Below, one piece after another: positions 1 to 9,602 of a stretch of DNA of 64,000 nt (position 1 is the first letter of the stretch; every line of letters starts with the position of its first letter). Under the pieces are notes generated by a model. The model did no database searches and was not told the origin of the DNA. It saw nothing but the letters and a program-made list of their open reading frames with translations. Made by a program: the position numbers and the translations under genes. Source of the DNA: Lepidurus packardi (lineage: Eukaryota > Arthropoda > Branchiopoda > Notostraca > Triopsidae); assembly GCA_023053545.1 (NCBI GenBank), contig JAKZAN010000111.1:45431-109430 (forward strand). The letters run 5' to 3'.

Positions 1-1
1 A

Positions 2-862
2 ATTATCAAGAAAACAGGAGATCAAACCTTGTTAATTCAAGACTCGAAAACTTTAAAAGACGAAAATGTGAATGTAAACAGACTAAAACACTACGTCGAA
101 CAAACGTTCGCTGGTGACACCCCTTTAACAGAGTCCAGTATTGAAAAATTGCCTGATCCGAAAATCCCTTCTATACCCCTTACCGTCGAGCAAACCCAAA
201 AGCAACTGGCAGGTTTACTTAAGACCCTTACCGAACTTATTACCGGACCACCTCAACCACAGCCAGCAAAACCATCCGAACTTCCTTGGAACAATGCCAG
301 CACCTTACCTACTACCCTACTTCATCCTACCCACCAACACCTACATCCACATTCCCTTGCCACAACACTATCTCCGCCCACAACCCCAAACAGTAACTAA
401 GAAACTACCGGAGAAACTCATTCACCTAACTCTCCGAACATTCTTAACAACTCCGAAGACTCCGAATATTTGCAGATGCCAGCTCCTAATCGTGATTCAA
501 GCACTCCAGGACCACCCCATGAACAAACTTGGTTAGATCATCGAAGTCCCGTTGGCCCAAACAATTCAAGCTCATCCACCGATACCAGCACAACAAATAC
601 AAGTTCATCATCATATGACTCCCCCGCCTTTGGCGATGATGCAACTTTTCGACCCCGTACACATAGCACACCAGAAGACCATCGCACTCCTAACGAATCT
701 CCACTCTCCGTCCGACCACGATCTCTATCCGTTAATGATCAACCTCCCTTACGCAGTATCCTCCAACCCCCTACTTTACAATTCCAACAACCTACCCAAA
801 CTACCCGCTCTGGTAGACAATCCAAACCGCCTGTCCGCTTCGCCGATCAAGTATTCAAGTAG
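2..862 (+). pseudogene. pol: Pol C-terminal tail (integrase end) of the env-bearing Gypsy
   Basis: Partial at its 5' end, which is the window edge. The first ~40 residues contain a VNVNRLKHY stretch, which matches the motif that closes the integrase C-terminal domain in Gypsy elements (typically V-H-x-N-R-L-K-P-Y). A low-complexity Pro/Ser/Thr-rich tail follows and ends with a basic RSGRQSKPPVRF segment, another usual feature of Gypsy pol ends. The frame is open except for one in-frame TAA at 398-400; downstream codons carry on in the same frame to TAG at 860-862. The tail may therefore be truncated by one nonsense change. No catalytic residue of integrase lies inside the window. Confidence 0.7.
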
Positions 863-904
863 AATTCATTTATAGGTCCAATCTTCGGAACAGTTGTTAC
901 CCTG

Positions 905-2935
905 ATGGCTTTATGTTGCTTTCCACTTGATGCTCAATTTAATCAAGACCATTACCGCCTTTCGTTGGGAAGTTTAATCCAATATGAAGATCAGTTGACC
1001 ATAACCAGCTCAAAATGGACACTCGTAGCTGACGTCGATCTAACAACTTACGACCAAATTATCGAACACCTTGACCAGTACTTGCATACATTCACGCCAT
1101 TCCCCGTTGAATTCAACATTACCGATATCCACGAAATCTCCATTCTAGGGAAAACTCAAACCGTTCACATTTCGAACATAAAAAATCTGCAAGCCCAAAG
1201 TCTAACCGCCCTTCTTAATATGACAGTTACAAAAGAAAACAACCTGTTCCTTAGAGATCTACAAGAGATGAAAAACAAACTTCAAAACATCCGGCAAACT
1301 ATTACGACCAACAAACGCGATAAACGTTTCGTATTAATTCCCGGTGCAAGCAAAGTACTCCATTTCCTTTTTGGTACCGCCGGTGACGACGATCTTCAGG
1401 CTATCAATGAGCAGGCAAATCAAATGACGAAAAAATTGACTAGCATCGCTCACATTCAAGATTTACAAGCATCTCTCATTCAAACCACCCATGAAGAGGC
1501 CCTCCGAAACAAAAACACCATAAAAAATATTACGGAAGCTATTAAAATCATCAGCACAACAATAGATCAATATCACAAGGAAACAGACCATTCACTCGAA
1601 AACATATTACAATTAACCACCGCTAATGCCGAAATCCAGATCAATTTAAAATTCGCTAATAATCTACTCCAGTGTCTAAATGACGATCTAACACTTATCG
1701 CAACTGGAAGACTACCCAAACAATTGATACCTCCCATAAAATTAATCCCAATACTTGAAGAAATAGAGAACAGATTACCTACAGGTTGGACCATAATGAC
1801 AAACTCTAAAACCACTAATTTTTGGACACTGTATAGCTCAGCAGGGATCAAAACTATTTCCACAAGCAACGGCTTACGACTTTTCATTGAAATTCCGATC
1901 AGCCCTCATTTCTCTGAATTTGAACTTTTCCGACTAACCCCATTTCCAACCCCAATTCCGGACACAAACACTTACTCCCTCCTCAAAACCACTGTCAACT
2001 ATTTAGCCGTTTCCTCTGATCGCAAAAACTTTATGGAATTTGAACAAACCGATTTAACGTCCTGTTTACGTCTTGACAAACGTTGGTGTTTAGCTCAAAA
2101 TCCGATCATCCTCCAAGCATCCAGTAACTCGTGCTCAATCTCGCTTTTCTTAGCCGACAACATAGCCATTAACAAATTTTGTGAAATTAATATTATTCGT
2201 CGGAGCCGAATTTTCCTAAAACCGATAGGAGACAACAAGTGGTTGTACTCCTCTCCAATCAGTTTTCAGACTAATTTGTTATGCCCATTTTCAAACATCA
2301 GTATGCGAATTGCCGAAAGAAAAGTCGAACTAGCCGGTGTTGGATTACTTACGTTGCCGCCGAAATGCTCACTGCAAGCTCCAACTTTTACAATTCCCGC
2401 AAGTTTTACCGGACAATCCACTCTTTCCGCCAACACCCCAAATATTACCCAAATCTCATTGACCCATCTTTTATTAATGACTAACTTAACCCCGTTCGAC
2501 CACTCGCTGTTTCCCGAAGTCAAGAACTTATTGAAGAACGTGGACCAACATGAAGACTGGGAGATCCCGTCTAGGAAGATGCAGATGGCCCTAACAAAGC
2601 AGACTACGCTCTTTTTGGACGACAAAAGCGAGATAGAACATCAATTTAATGGCCGAATAGAGACGATAATGATCATTGGGACTGCCATTTGTTTAAGCTT
2701 GACCACAGGCATGATCATAGGCGGGTACCTTATTTGGAAAGCTACCAGAACGAGCAACCCCGTTGCTGCTGACTTAGAACACCACCCAATGACCACCCGA
2801 ATCACGGAATTGATTATGGAAATTGAAGTCCTAAAGATAAGACAAGACCAACTGAAACAATTTTTGGAAGACGAATTGAAGGCCGCCAAACGAAAAGTAG
2901 ATGACATAGAACGACAAATAGACCGAAAAACTTAA
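905..2935 (+). CDS. env: Envelope glycoprotein, baculovirus-F/errantivirus Env type
   Basis: This 676-residue frame looks complete. A furin-type site R-D-K-R lies at residues 138-141 and is followed by a hydrophobic, Gly-containing segment of the kind that forms the fusion peptide in baculovirus F and Gypsy Env proteins. One strong membrane segment lies near residues 585-607 and a charged, coiled-coil-like cytoplasmic tail of about 65 residues follows. Several N-x-S/T sites occur in the ectodomain. The first ATG follows a hydrophobic stretch encoded from 863 on, so the signal peptide probably starts upstream and the listed ATG may be internal. The frame is the same as pol and starts right after the pol TAG. 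There are no internal stops, so this env is less decayed than the pol tail. Function inferred from family only. Confidence 0.8.
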   Translation: MALCCFPLDAQFNQDHYRLSLGSLIQYEDQLTITSSKWTLVADVDLTTYDQIIEHLDQYLHTFTPFPVEFNITDIHEISILGKTQTVHISNIKNLQAQSLTALLNMTVTKENNLFLRDLQEMKNKLQNIRQTITTNKRDKRFVLIPGASKVLHFLFGTAGDDDLQAINEQANQMTKKLTSIAHIQDLQASLIQTTHEEALRNKNTIKNITEAIKIISTTIDQYHKETDHSLENILQLTTANAEIQINLKFANNLLQCLNDDLTLIATGRLPKQLIPPIKLIPILEEIENRLPTGWTIMTNSKTTNFWTLYSSAGIKTISTSNGLRLFIEIPISPHFSEFELFRLTPFPTPIPDTNTYSLLKTTVNYLAVSSDRKNFMEFEQTDLTSCLRLDKRWCLAQNPIILQASSNSCSISLFLADNIAINKFCEINIIRRSRIFLKPIGDNKWLYSSPISFQTNLLCPFSNISMRIAERKVELAGVGLLTLPPKCSLQAPTFTIPASFTGQSTLSANTPNITQISLTHLLLMTNLTPFDHSLFPEVKNLLKNVDQHEDWEIPSRKMQMALTKQTTLFLDDKSEIEHQFNGRIETIMIIGTAICLSLTTGMIIGGYLIWKATRTSNPVAADLEHHPMTTRITELIMEIEVLKIRQDQLKQFLEDELKAAKRKVDDIERQIDRKT

Positions 2936-3000
2936 TCCCACCCACCTAGCCCATAAGAAAACCTGTACTACGGGACGTAGTCCCTCAGAGAAGAATGCGA

Positions 3001-3514
3001 TGTGGAGAACGATCATTTTAAACTTAATCCCGATGACTAAGCTAGACCACATTTCGCTGACCACATTTTGACAATATTTCGCCGACTTATAATTCTCAGC
3101 TCATATCCAGGATGCCGTACGTCAGATCACTAGCTAATTTCCTTCTCACGCATCCGGTCCATCCGAACATTCCCTCAGTTTATAATTTAGCCCATTCAGC
3201 AGATCCCACGCCAAACATGTATATAAACGCTTGTTCTCCCCCGCTAGAAAGGTGGTCGCGCTCAGTCGCTCTCAGTCTCTCGCTATTTGTTACGCTCCCT
3301 TTTTCTCTCTGCCCAGTTAGTATAAGTTATAGCTCACCGAATCTTGTTAAAACGTTTTGTGACGTATGGACGACCCAGTGAAATTATTGACTTAGTGACA
3401 CGACTTGTACCGACGAAAATATTGAATAAAGTTGTACGGTATTTTACCGTTGAGCGAAAAAAGAACTCACAGCCTTCCGCCCAACCGCTCAAAACAATTT
3501 AATCGCCCAAAACA
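3001..3514 (+). repeat. Probable 3' LTR of the env-bearing Gypsy
   Basis: A purine-rich stretch at 2985-3000 precedes a TGTGGAGAAC start at 3001. The region then carries a TATA-like motif near 3221, CT-rich sequence, and an AATAAA at about 3424. It ends CAAAACA at 3514, where older Gypsy pol sequence begins. The second LTR is off the window, so neither boundary can be tested by pairing. Confidence 0.4.
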
Positions 3515-3979
3515 GTTTCCTACATAGAATTTGTGTCCCAATTAAAAAAGAATCTTCTTGATGTATATAAAGTAGCTCAGAAAAATTTAAACGTTTCTTA
3601 CGGAAGACAAAAGGATCAAAATAAACTTGTTCATGGACAAAAGATCGTGGTCGGCGATAGAGTATTGCTGAAGTCCTTCCCTAAAAGGGGAAAGTTTGTG
3701 AAGTTTCACCGGTAATTGAATTTTAACAGTGTAAAACCTTATTTTGCCTCAGGATATGACAATAAGTGTCTTCCTCAAAGTGGAGATGTACCCCAAATCG
3801 AAGGAGCTACAAGGGTGGAGAGACAACCTGAACAAAGACAACCTGAACCGGCGAATGAAAGACATGAAGAGACCAACACCGATATGACGGAATGGGTTGT
3901 GATATGGGATGATATCGAAGACGATGGCGACGCATCATCCGGAACCGAAGTCACCGCAGAAACCCAGCAACTTGCTAAT
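3515..3979 (+). pseudogene. Old Gypsy pol tail, part 1 (integrase C-terminus)
   Basis: The reading frame from 3518 resembles the integrase C-terminal region of Gypsy elements, with a GDRVLLKSFPKRGKFVKFHR stretch like the usual V-G-D-x-V-W-L...KF-x-R core. A TAA at 3713-3715 ends it. The following frame reads NFNSVKPYF, the expected next motif, so the ~40 residues normally between them are deleted. An acidic tail follows up to the 5-bp target duplication at 3975-3979. The frame resumes after the inserted 221-bp-LTR Gypsy, at 7822. Upstream pol is displaced out of the window by the env-bearing insertion. Confidence 0.65.
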
Positions 3980-4200
3980 TGTTATGTTTCCATTATAAGT
4001 TGTACCCTGTAACAGATGGCTCTGTTAGACAGTATGGAGCCGGTGCACCCTGTCAATACACACAGTCAGCATTGAACCTTCAACCTACGTACTATCAGTT
4101 TACTGCTTGCCTCACTTTCTCTCATATTGACTTCCCTGCACTCTACTTGGCTTACCCCTTTACTTTGCGACTACTATACTGCTGACTCTGCTTCATAACA
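3980..4200 (+). repeat. 5' LTR of the 221-bp-LTR Gypsy
   Basis: Begins TGTTATG and ends CATAACA. I see no difference from 7596-7816, 3616 bp downstream. The sequence just after it, AGTATTTTGGCGACGAGG, fits a primer-binding site; the 114-bp-LTR Gypsy at 28716 has the same TTGGCGACGAGGA start. Confidence 0.95.
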
Positions 4201-4446
4201 AGTATTTTGGCGACGAGGATGGGATTTTTTTTGACAGTGTCGGTTGTCATCTGGGGATTTTTGCATGTGGATTTGCTTTGACGAGGCTGATCGAACTACG
4301 CAGTCACCTGAGTTCCTTGCCCTACCTTGCCGGAGGCAACTTCAACTGCGCCGTTCACCGTGCCAGTTCATCTCGGGTGAGCTCGTTCTTTTTGTTTTGT
4401 TCCATTCCCTTTTCGTTTTCGCGACTTGCCGTTACCTGTTGACGTC

Positions 4447-4633
4447 ATGGCTACATCCGTCGCAGCTGCAAGAACCAACCCAGCTTCGTCTGCGGTTTCT
4501 GCTGGTCGGGTTTTGGGAAGTATCGAGCCTTATGTACAAGATAGCAACTGGCGTATATACTTAAGCAGCTCTGCCAGTTTTATATCGCCAACGGCATTGT
4601 TGACCCTGAGCAAAAGAGGGCTTGTTTTTTTCC
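4447..4633 (+). pseudogene. Gag N-terminus, frameshifted
   Basis: ATG at 4447 opens a frame reading MATSVAAARTNPASSAV and then a GSIEPYVQDSNWRIYL stretch typical of Gypsy gag starts. At about 4562 the coding sense moves to the frame used by the long 4635-7526 reading frame: codons from 4566 read QLCQFYIANGIVDPEQKRA in that frame. A missing G near 4563 would explain the shift. With it corrected, gag would continue directly into the 963-codon frame. As it stands, the native start codon is cut off from pol. Confidence 0.6.
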
Positions 4634-4634
4634 A

Positions 4635-7526
4635 TTGGTTGGCGACTTCGCTTGTCAAACGCTTTGGAAGTTATGTTCACCTGCTGAGCCAACCTCGAAA
4701 TCTTTCGAAGAGATTTGCGATATCTTAAATTCACATTTCGTCGAATCGACAATAGAAATAGCAGAACGTTTCAATTTTTATAAGAGAACTCAGAAGCAAG
4801 GGGAATCGCTCAAGGATTTTCTTGTCGAGCTACGCATGTTGTCTCGCGACTGCAATTTTGGCAGTTTCCTGGAGTCCGCGTTGCGAGATGCTTTCGTTGT
4901 AGGCCTTCATGACGTAAATGTCCAAGGCAAGCTTCTCTCAGAATCGGATTTAACGTTGAACAGGGCATTTCAATTGGCTGCGTCTCTTGAAAACGCTAAG
5001 TCGAAAGACCAGCAAATGTCTTTAGCGGGCGCAGTTAACGCTCTACAGAAGAGTTTAGAAGGCGGAGCCTTCTTTAGTAAGTTGGATCTTTCGCAAGCTT
5101 ATTTACAGCTTTCCCTTGCCACTGAATCCCAACCGTTGACAACAATCAACACCCAGTGGGGTTTATATCAATACTGCAGATTACCATTCGGAATTGCTTC
5201 TGCTCTAGCGAAGTTCCAAAAATTCATGGATGAATTACTTCGTGACCTGCCCTTTGTTGAATGCTACCTGGATGACATACTTGTATCCGGGACTACGAAG
5301 GAAGAACACAAAAAACGGGCAGAGGAAGTTCTTAAACGGCTGCAAGAGGCCAATGTTAGATTAGATTTGTACAAATGCTTTTTCGGACGGACTGAAGTAC
5401 CATATCTGGGGATCATTGTTTCTGCAGACGGATTGAAAACAGACCCGTCGAAAGTACGTGCCGTTTCAGAAGCGCCCAAGCCCAAGAATGCAAAAGACAT
5501 CAAATCCTTCCTGGGCTTGGTTCAGTATTATGGAAAGTTTATAAAAAACTTAGCCACACTGGCGGAACCATTGACCGCACTGACCCGACAAGGTTGTAGT
5601 TTTCATTGGGGACATCCTCAAGAAGAAGCTTGGAAAAGACTGAAGCAAAATCTCAGCTCCCAGCAGGTTCTGTGTCACTATAACCCGACTTTGCCGATTC
5701 GCTTAGAGTGTGACGCGTCGTCCGTAGGAGTCACTGCTGTCTTGTCACATCGGTTCCCAAATGGAGACGAGCGTCCTGTTGCGTATGCCTCCAAAACACT
5801 GTCGAAAGCCGAGAGAAACTACCCCCAAATCGAGCGCGAAGCTCTTGCCATCATTTTTGGGGTTTCGCGATTCCACGAATATTTGTTCGGGAGGAGTTTT
5901 ACACTGGCAACGGACCATAAACCGTTGCTCTCGATCTTGGGTCCCAAATCTGGAGTTTCCGCAATTGCTGCAGCACGTATGCAACGTTGGGCTTTAAAAC
6001 TGACGGCCTACACGTACGAAAGGGAATTTCGTCGGTCGGAAGAGAACGCAAATGCGGATGCCCTCTCAAGATCACCATTACCCTACACCTCCGTGGATTA
6101 TGCGGCCATGGCTGCCAGTTGTTGTAACCTAGGAATTTTGGAGGGCTTACCCCTTACGTTCGAAAAATTATTGCGAGAACAAAAGCAGGATCCACTACTC
6201 GGCCAAGTTCAAGGTTTCGTTAAGAGTGGTTGGAAGACCGGTAAGATTCCTGTTGAATTAAAACCGTTTCACATGCGGCGTTTTGAGTTGTCGCTGGAAA
6301 ACGACGCCATCCTCTGGGGACGTCGTGTCGTAGTTCCTTCAACGTTACGTAACGATGTCCTTACCTTATTGCACGAAGGACATACTGGTATTGCATGCAC
6401 CAAATCCATGGCACGGAGTAAATTTTGGTGGCCTGCAATGGATCAAGAGATAACTAGGTTGGTTGGAAAATGTCCTCAATTCAAGGTAGCAGTGCGATCC
6501 CCAAACCAACTCAAAGATGCTGCTTGGCCAACTCCCAAAGGACCATGGCAACGTTTACACGCAAACTTTGCGGGCCCTATAGAGGGAAAAATGATATTTT
6601 TGCTCATGGACGCTTACACCAAATGGCCAGAAGCCTTTGTGGTCCACACTACTACAACGGAAGCGACGATTGAAATCTTGCGCTCCATTTTTGCGCGTTT
6701 TGGGCTGCCTTCCGAGCTCGTGACCGATAACGGGCCTCAGTTTACGTCAGAGGAAATGGCGGTTTTTGTCAAGCAGAATGGGATTAGCCATTTGATGGGG
6801 GCGCCTTACCATCCCCAGACGAATGGGCTAGCCGAACGTTTCGTCCAATCCCTAAAAACCAGCCTACGCAAAGCTAGCCAAGATTCCTTGTCACTGCAAG
6901 CGAAACTGTCAAGATTTCTCTTCGGTTATCGCACAACACAGCACGCTTCCACGGGGAAATGTCCAGCAGAAGTTTTGTTGGGCTATTCCCCCAGAACCAA
7001 GCTGGACCTACTTCTGCCAAGCAAACCCACTGCTTTCGACGTTCCCTCTCCTACGTCTAGCGCCGAATATTCCCAAGGAGACACGGTCATGGTTCGGGAT
7101 TTCCGCAAAGGTTACCCCAAGTGCCAACAGGCCATGATTGCCCGGCGTCTCGGAAAGTACCTTTACGAAGTCCGAGTAGGAGACTCGCTTGTGAAGCGCC
7201 ATTGGGACCAGATAAGAAGAAGCGACGAAGGAAACGAGCTGGACGAAGCGGTCGTCGAAGTGTTCCGTCCACCATTTCCCCAAGCCGTCCAGCCTTCAGC
7301 TCCGCATACTAATAAGCCTTTGTTTGAACAGGTTGCTCCTCAAGCAGACCAGGTGGCGGCCCCTGAGAAGGTGTTTGATGGTCCGCCTGCGGTTCCAGTT
7401 GAGCCTCAGTCGCAGCAGAAGTCACCAGAGGCGCCCGTTCCCCGCATCCGGTTGCCTAACAATCCGGTGGAACCCAGACGTTCGGAACGATTGAAGAACA
7501 GCTCGAAGAAGCTAGATTACACTTAA
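4635..7526 (+). CDS. Gag-RT-RNase H-integrase fusion polyprotein (deleted pol)
   Basis: 963 codons without a stop. Residues ~1-140 are capsid-like gag. At about residue 145 the frame enters RT directly at the KLDLSQAYLQL motif, so zinc knuckle, protease and RT fingers are missing. The RT catalytic YLDDIL is at ~210. RNase H follows (ECDASSVG, then ATDHKPL). Integrase shows the HTGI and C-C zinc region near 590-615, but the second Cys of the CxxC is Phe (KCPQFK). The D,D35E triad is present at about 659, 697 and 734. The tail ends with a basic RRSERLKN motif usual for Gypsy pol. The start codon listed is only the first available in this frame; see the gag entry. Confidence 0.85.
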   Translation: MVGDFACQTLWKLCSPAEPTSKSFEEICDILNSHFVESTIEIAERFNFYKRTQKQGESLKDFLVELRMLSRDCNFGSFLESALRDAFVVGLHDVNVQGKLLSESDLTLNRAFQLAASLENAKSKDQQMSLAGAVNALQKSLEGGAFFSKLDLSQAYLQLSLATESQPLTTINTQWGLYQYCRLPFGIASALAKFQKFMDELLRDLPFVECYLDDILVSGTTKEEHKKRAEEVLKRLQEANVRLDLYKCFFGRTEVPYLGIIVSADGLKTDPSKVRAVSEAPKPKNAKDIKSFLGLVQYYGKFIKNLATLAEPLTALTRQGCSFHWGHPQEEAWKRLKQNLSSQQVLCHYNPTLPIRLECDASSVGVTAVLSHRFPNGDERPVAYASKTLSKAERNYPQIEREALAIIFGVSRFHEYLFGRSFTLATDHKPLLSILGPKSGVSAIAAARMQRWALKLTAYTYEREFRRSEENANADALSRSPLPYTSVDYAAMAASCCNLGILEGLPLTFEKLLREQKQDPLLGQVQGFVKSGWKTGKIPVELKPFHMRRFELSLENDAILWGRRVVVPSTLRNDVLTLLHEGHTGIACTKSMARSKFWWPAMDQEITRLVGKCPQFKVAVRSPNQLKDAAWPTPKGPWQRLHANFAGPIEGKMIFLLMDAYTKWPEAFVVHTTTTEATIEILRSIFARFGLPSELVTDNGPQFTSEEMAVFVKQNGISHLMGAPYHPQTNGLAERFVQSLKTSLRKASQDSLSLQAKLSRFLFGYRTTQHASTGKCPAEVLLGYSPRTKLDLLLPSKPTAFDVPSPTSSAEYSQGDTVMVRDFRKGYPKCQQAMIARRLGKYLYEVRVGDSLVKRHWDQIRRSDEGNELDEAVVEVFRPPFPQAVQPSAPHTNKPLFEQVAPQADQVAAPEKVFDGPPAVPVEPQSQQKSPEAPVPRIRLPNNPVEPRRSERLKNSSKKLDYT

Positions 7527-7580
7527 ATGATGTGTTGTTTTGTAAACGGTCGTGGGTGTATCATTTGGGGGTTTTTCAGT

Positions 7581-7595
7581 TACGGGGGAGGAATT
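7581..7595 (+). other. Polypurine tract of the 221-bp-LTR Gypsy
   Basis: TACGGGGGAGGAATT lies immediately before the 3' LTR start TG at 7596, the position of the plus-strand primer in LTR retrotransposons. Confidence 0.75.
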
Positions 7596-7816
7596 TGTTA
7601 TGTTTCCATTATAAGTTGTACCCTGTAACAGATGGCTCTGTTAGACAGTATGGAGCCGGTGCACCCTGTCAATACACACAGTCAGCATTGAACCTTCAAC
7701 CTACGTACTATCAGTTTACTGCTTGCCTCACTTTCTCTCATATTGACTTCCCTGCACTCTACTTGGCTTACCCCTTTACTTTGCGACTACTATACTGCTG
7801 ACTCTGCTTCATAACA
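7596..7816 (+). repeat. 3' LTR of the 221-bp-LTR Gypsy
   Basis: Same length and, by eye, same sequence as 3980-4200. It is followed by CTAAT at 7817-7821, which matches the bases just before the 5' LTR. Confidence 0.95.
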
Positions 7817-8190
7817 CTAATGACCATTCGGGGTTAAGTGGTGGCTCTGCGGAAGTGTTCTCGCGTAGGCCTGCACGGTTAATAAATCCGCCAGAACGAT
7901 TATAATATTTGGAACCTGGACGGTCACTTGGGATTAGATAATGAAAATTTTATGAAGGGAGAGAGTGTAGTATAGATATATATATATTTTAAATGTTTTG
8001 CTATGCTGTGTTGATCGAATGTCGTGGGGTTTAGCAAGTGGCTTTGTCTTCGAGTGAATGTTGCGTTAACTTTCAAATAATTTCTAGGATGTTGCAAATT
8101 AACTTACACTGGTACAAATAATCTGACTCTGGGGTCAATAAAGTTAGTTGTAATTCAACCTTGCATCGCACACAAATTTACACTAGTAAC
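7817..8190 (+). pseudogene. Old Gypsy pol tail, part 2, and probable 3' LTR
   Basis: After the second CTAAT the frame of the old Gypsy pol (3515-3979) resumes and reads RRPARLINPPERL before a TAA at about 7906, again a typical basic pol end. Next come ~60 bp with a purine tract (GAAGGGAGAGAG) and a TGTAG start at 7966, a plausible LTR start. Candidate LTR ends (ACA) lie between about 8170 and 8185. The LTR contains an (AT)n stretch and an AATAAA at about 8138. No partner LTR is in the window. Confidence 0.55.
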
Positions 8191-8732
8191 CGGAATCGAT
8201 TCTGCACTTCTAGAGTTGGCTCCTCGGCCTCCTCCTCTTCTGTTATCAAAAACGCTTCTGAATCTGGTACTTTGGTTGTGCTCTCCTGCACCTCCATGTC
8301 TTGTGTTACCGGAGGTTCTAACTCCAGAGTATTCAAATCTGTGTCTACACCGGTTGGTTAGTCCTTCGACCCGTCATTCTCTTCTACTACTTTGCCAAAG
8401 GGTTCAAGAGTTGCCGATGTACTATGCCCTTCTCCCACTGTTCGACAATCTGCGTTAGCACTGTTAACGACTAAAGGCAATTTTAAGTCAAAAGGCAAAA
8501 AGGCACTAAAAGGCAAAAAGGCACTAAAGGCAAAACTTAATTTTAAGTTCCAGGTCTTGTTGTACTTGTCGATATCAATGCACGCTAACTCTTCTTCTTT
8601 CACTCCGTACTCCTTCATTAATTTTTTATGGAAAAAGGAATGGGATGGTAGGTCGTTCCACGGTAACTGTGCTATGTTAATGAAAGCCGTGTTCAATCGA
8701 GATAATTTTGGACCAATTCCCGTGTTATCCAT
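8165..8732 (-). pseudogene. Unrecognised minus-strand pseudogene
   Basis: A frame from 8732 down to 8358 encodes 124 residues starting MDNTGIGPKLSRLNTAF and containing KYNKTWNLKL. It ends at TAA, but the same frame stays open after that stop to about 8165, where it reads an acidic stretch and then LEVQNRFRLLV. One nonsense codon therefore splits a frame of ~188 codons. A short tandem duplication (two copies of a ~14-bp unit around 8500-8535) adds the repeated SAFLPF segment. I do not recognise the family; a gag/ORF1-like protein of another retroelement is possible. It abuts the old Gypsy LTR. Confidence 0.4.
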
Positions 8733-9054
8733 TTTTTTTTATAGAAAGTAGAAGGAAAAGGATCAAAAATTAAATTTGAAATAAAGGCTGAAAAGAAAAA
8801 AAAGCCAGGGTATCTGTTTTGAAAACAACAAGGAAAAAGGCACGAATATGAGAATACCCGACTTCACCTGTGTGAGTTCAAACGGGAAGAAAAGAACAAA
8901 CAGGGTATGGCCACGTGCTCGATACCTCCTGTGTGAGTTCGAAACTGAGAGAAAAGGGGAAAACAAAGGGGGAGGGGATTTAACCAGACTATCTGGATTA
9001 TGTGGCTGGGATCTGCTTAATGACAGCTTGCTGGAAAGAAAGGAAGAAGTAGCT
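8733..9054. other. No gene seen; A/G-rich stretch
   Basis: Purine-rich sequence with two imperfect direct copies of CACCTGTGTGAGTTC(A/G)AA-type sequence near 8866 and 8928, about 62 bp apart. No coding similarity on either strand. Confidence 0.4.
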
Positions 9055-9602
9055 TGAAGTACAACCGTGTACGTAACCTTTCGTACACAGTAATAGTCAG
9101 AACTGTGTTATTTCGGTACCAAAATAGGGATATGTGTACCATCAATGGCTCCAACACACTGGGGCAAGTTTCTCCTCTGAAAGCTCGATACAATTTCTTG
9201 CAACCGGTCACCTTTAGGTATTGTTATTATAGAGTACCCTAGGAGAACAACCAGGGCGTCGCAAGTTTCATGGATGCTGTTGTTTTTTCTTGCACCAAAA
9301 ATGGTAGCCAGAGACCGAAATTCGATATTTGTTCCTAGGCGCCATAGCGTGAGGGCAACTTGTTTTTCACCAGAGATGGGTACACAGAAGTTGGTTTTCT
9401 TTTTGGTTAGGTTTTCTCGCAGGAGATCACAAATGTACTGGAAAGTGCGTCGCGTTACACGGATGTTGGTTTTCCATTCTTTGTCAGTCCAGGTCTTGTT
9501 CATGATCTCCGTCCAGAAAGTTTCCGTCCTGTGAATTTTACGAAGTGATCGACGAGCAGCTTTTATTGTCAAGATTTCTAAAGCCAGGGTGAATACCATT
9601 TA
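9055..9602 (-). pseudogene. HARBI1-type (PIF/Harbinger) transposase, broken and truncated
   Basis: Read on the minus strand from ATG at 9599. The 163-residue frame contains the motifs FRSLATIFGARKNNSIHETC and then VGAIDGTHIPI, the first catalytic Asp region of DDE_Tnp_4/HARBI1 nucleases. A TAA right after PILVPK interrupts it; the same frame then continues with SSDYY and TVVLQA, the next conserved block, and homology ends at about 9055. The second and third acidic catalytic residues are missing. HARBI1 proteins are about 350 residues, so roughly half remains. The gene starts next to repeat X. Confidence 0.85.

Larger units (their letters stand above)
1..3514 (+). mobile_element. Env-bearing Ty3/Gypsy retrotransposon, 3' part only
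   Basis: The window opens inside this element. In order it shows the integrase C-terminal tail of pol, a long env frame and a probable 3' LTR. The 5' LTR, gag, protease, RT and most of integrase lie outside the window. Pol followed by an F-protein-like env is the layout of errantivirus-type Gypsy elements. At about 3515 the sequence switches to the integrase tail of an unrelated, older Gypsy, so this element probably inserted into that older copy. The left boundary cannot be seen and the right one is inferred from the change of content and a CAAAACA end. Confidence 0.75.
3980..7816 (+). mobile_element. Young Ty3/Gypsy element, 221-bp LTRs, internally deleted
   Basis: Two LTRs, 3980-4200 and 7596-7816, have the same length and appear identical base for base. 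Each starts TGTTATG and ends CATAACA, a perfect 7-bp inverted terminus. The 5-bp duplication CTAAT lies at 3975-3979 and 7817-7821. A primer-binding-like TGGCGACGAGGAT follows the 5' LTR and a purine tract precedes the 3' LTR. The internal region encodes a gag start, then a fused gag-RT-RNase H-integrase frame. Nucleocapsid, protease and the N-terminal part of RT are absent, so this copy would need help in trans. The identical LTRs imply a recent insertion. Confidence 0.95.

Noticed and set aside
3001..3514. A matching 5' LTR of the env-bearing Gypsy within the window
   Set aside because: No second copy of this sequence was seen; the element starts left of the window.
8392..8751. Plus-strand gene with KGKKALKG repeats
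   Set aside because: It lies antisense to the better-supported minus-strand pseudogene; the repeat is a short DNA duplication.
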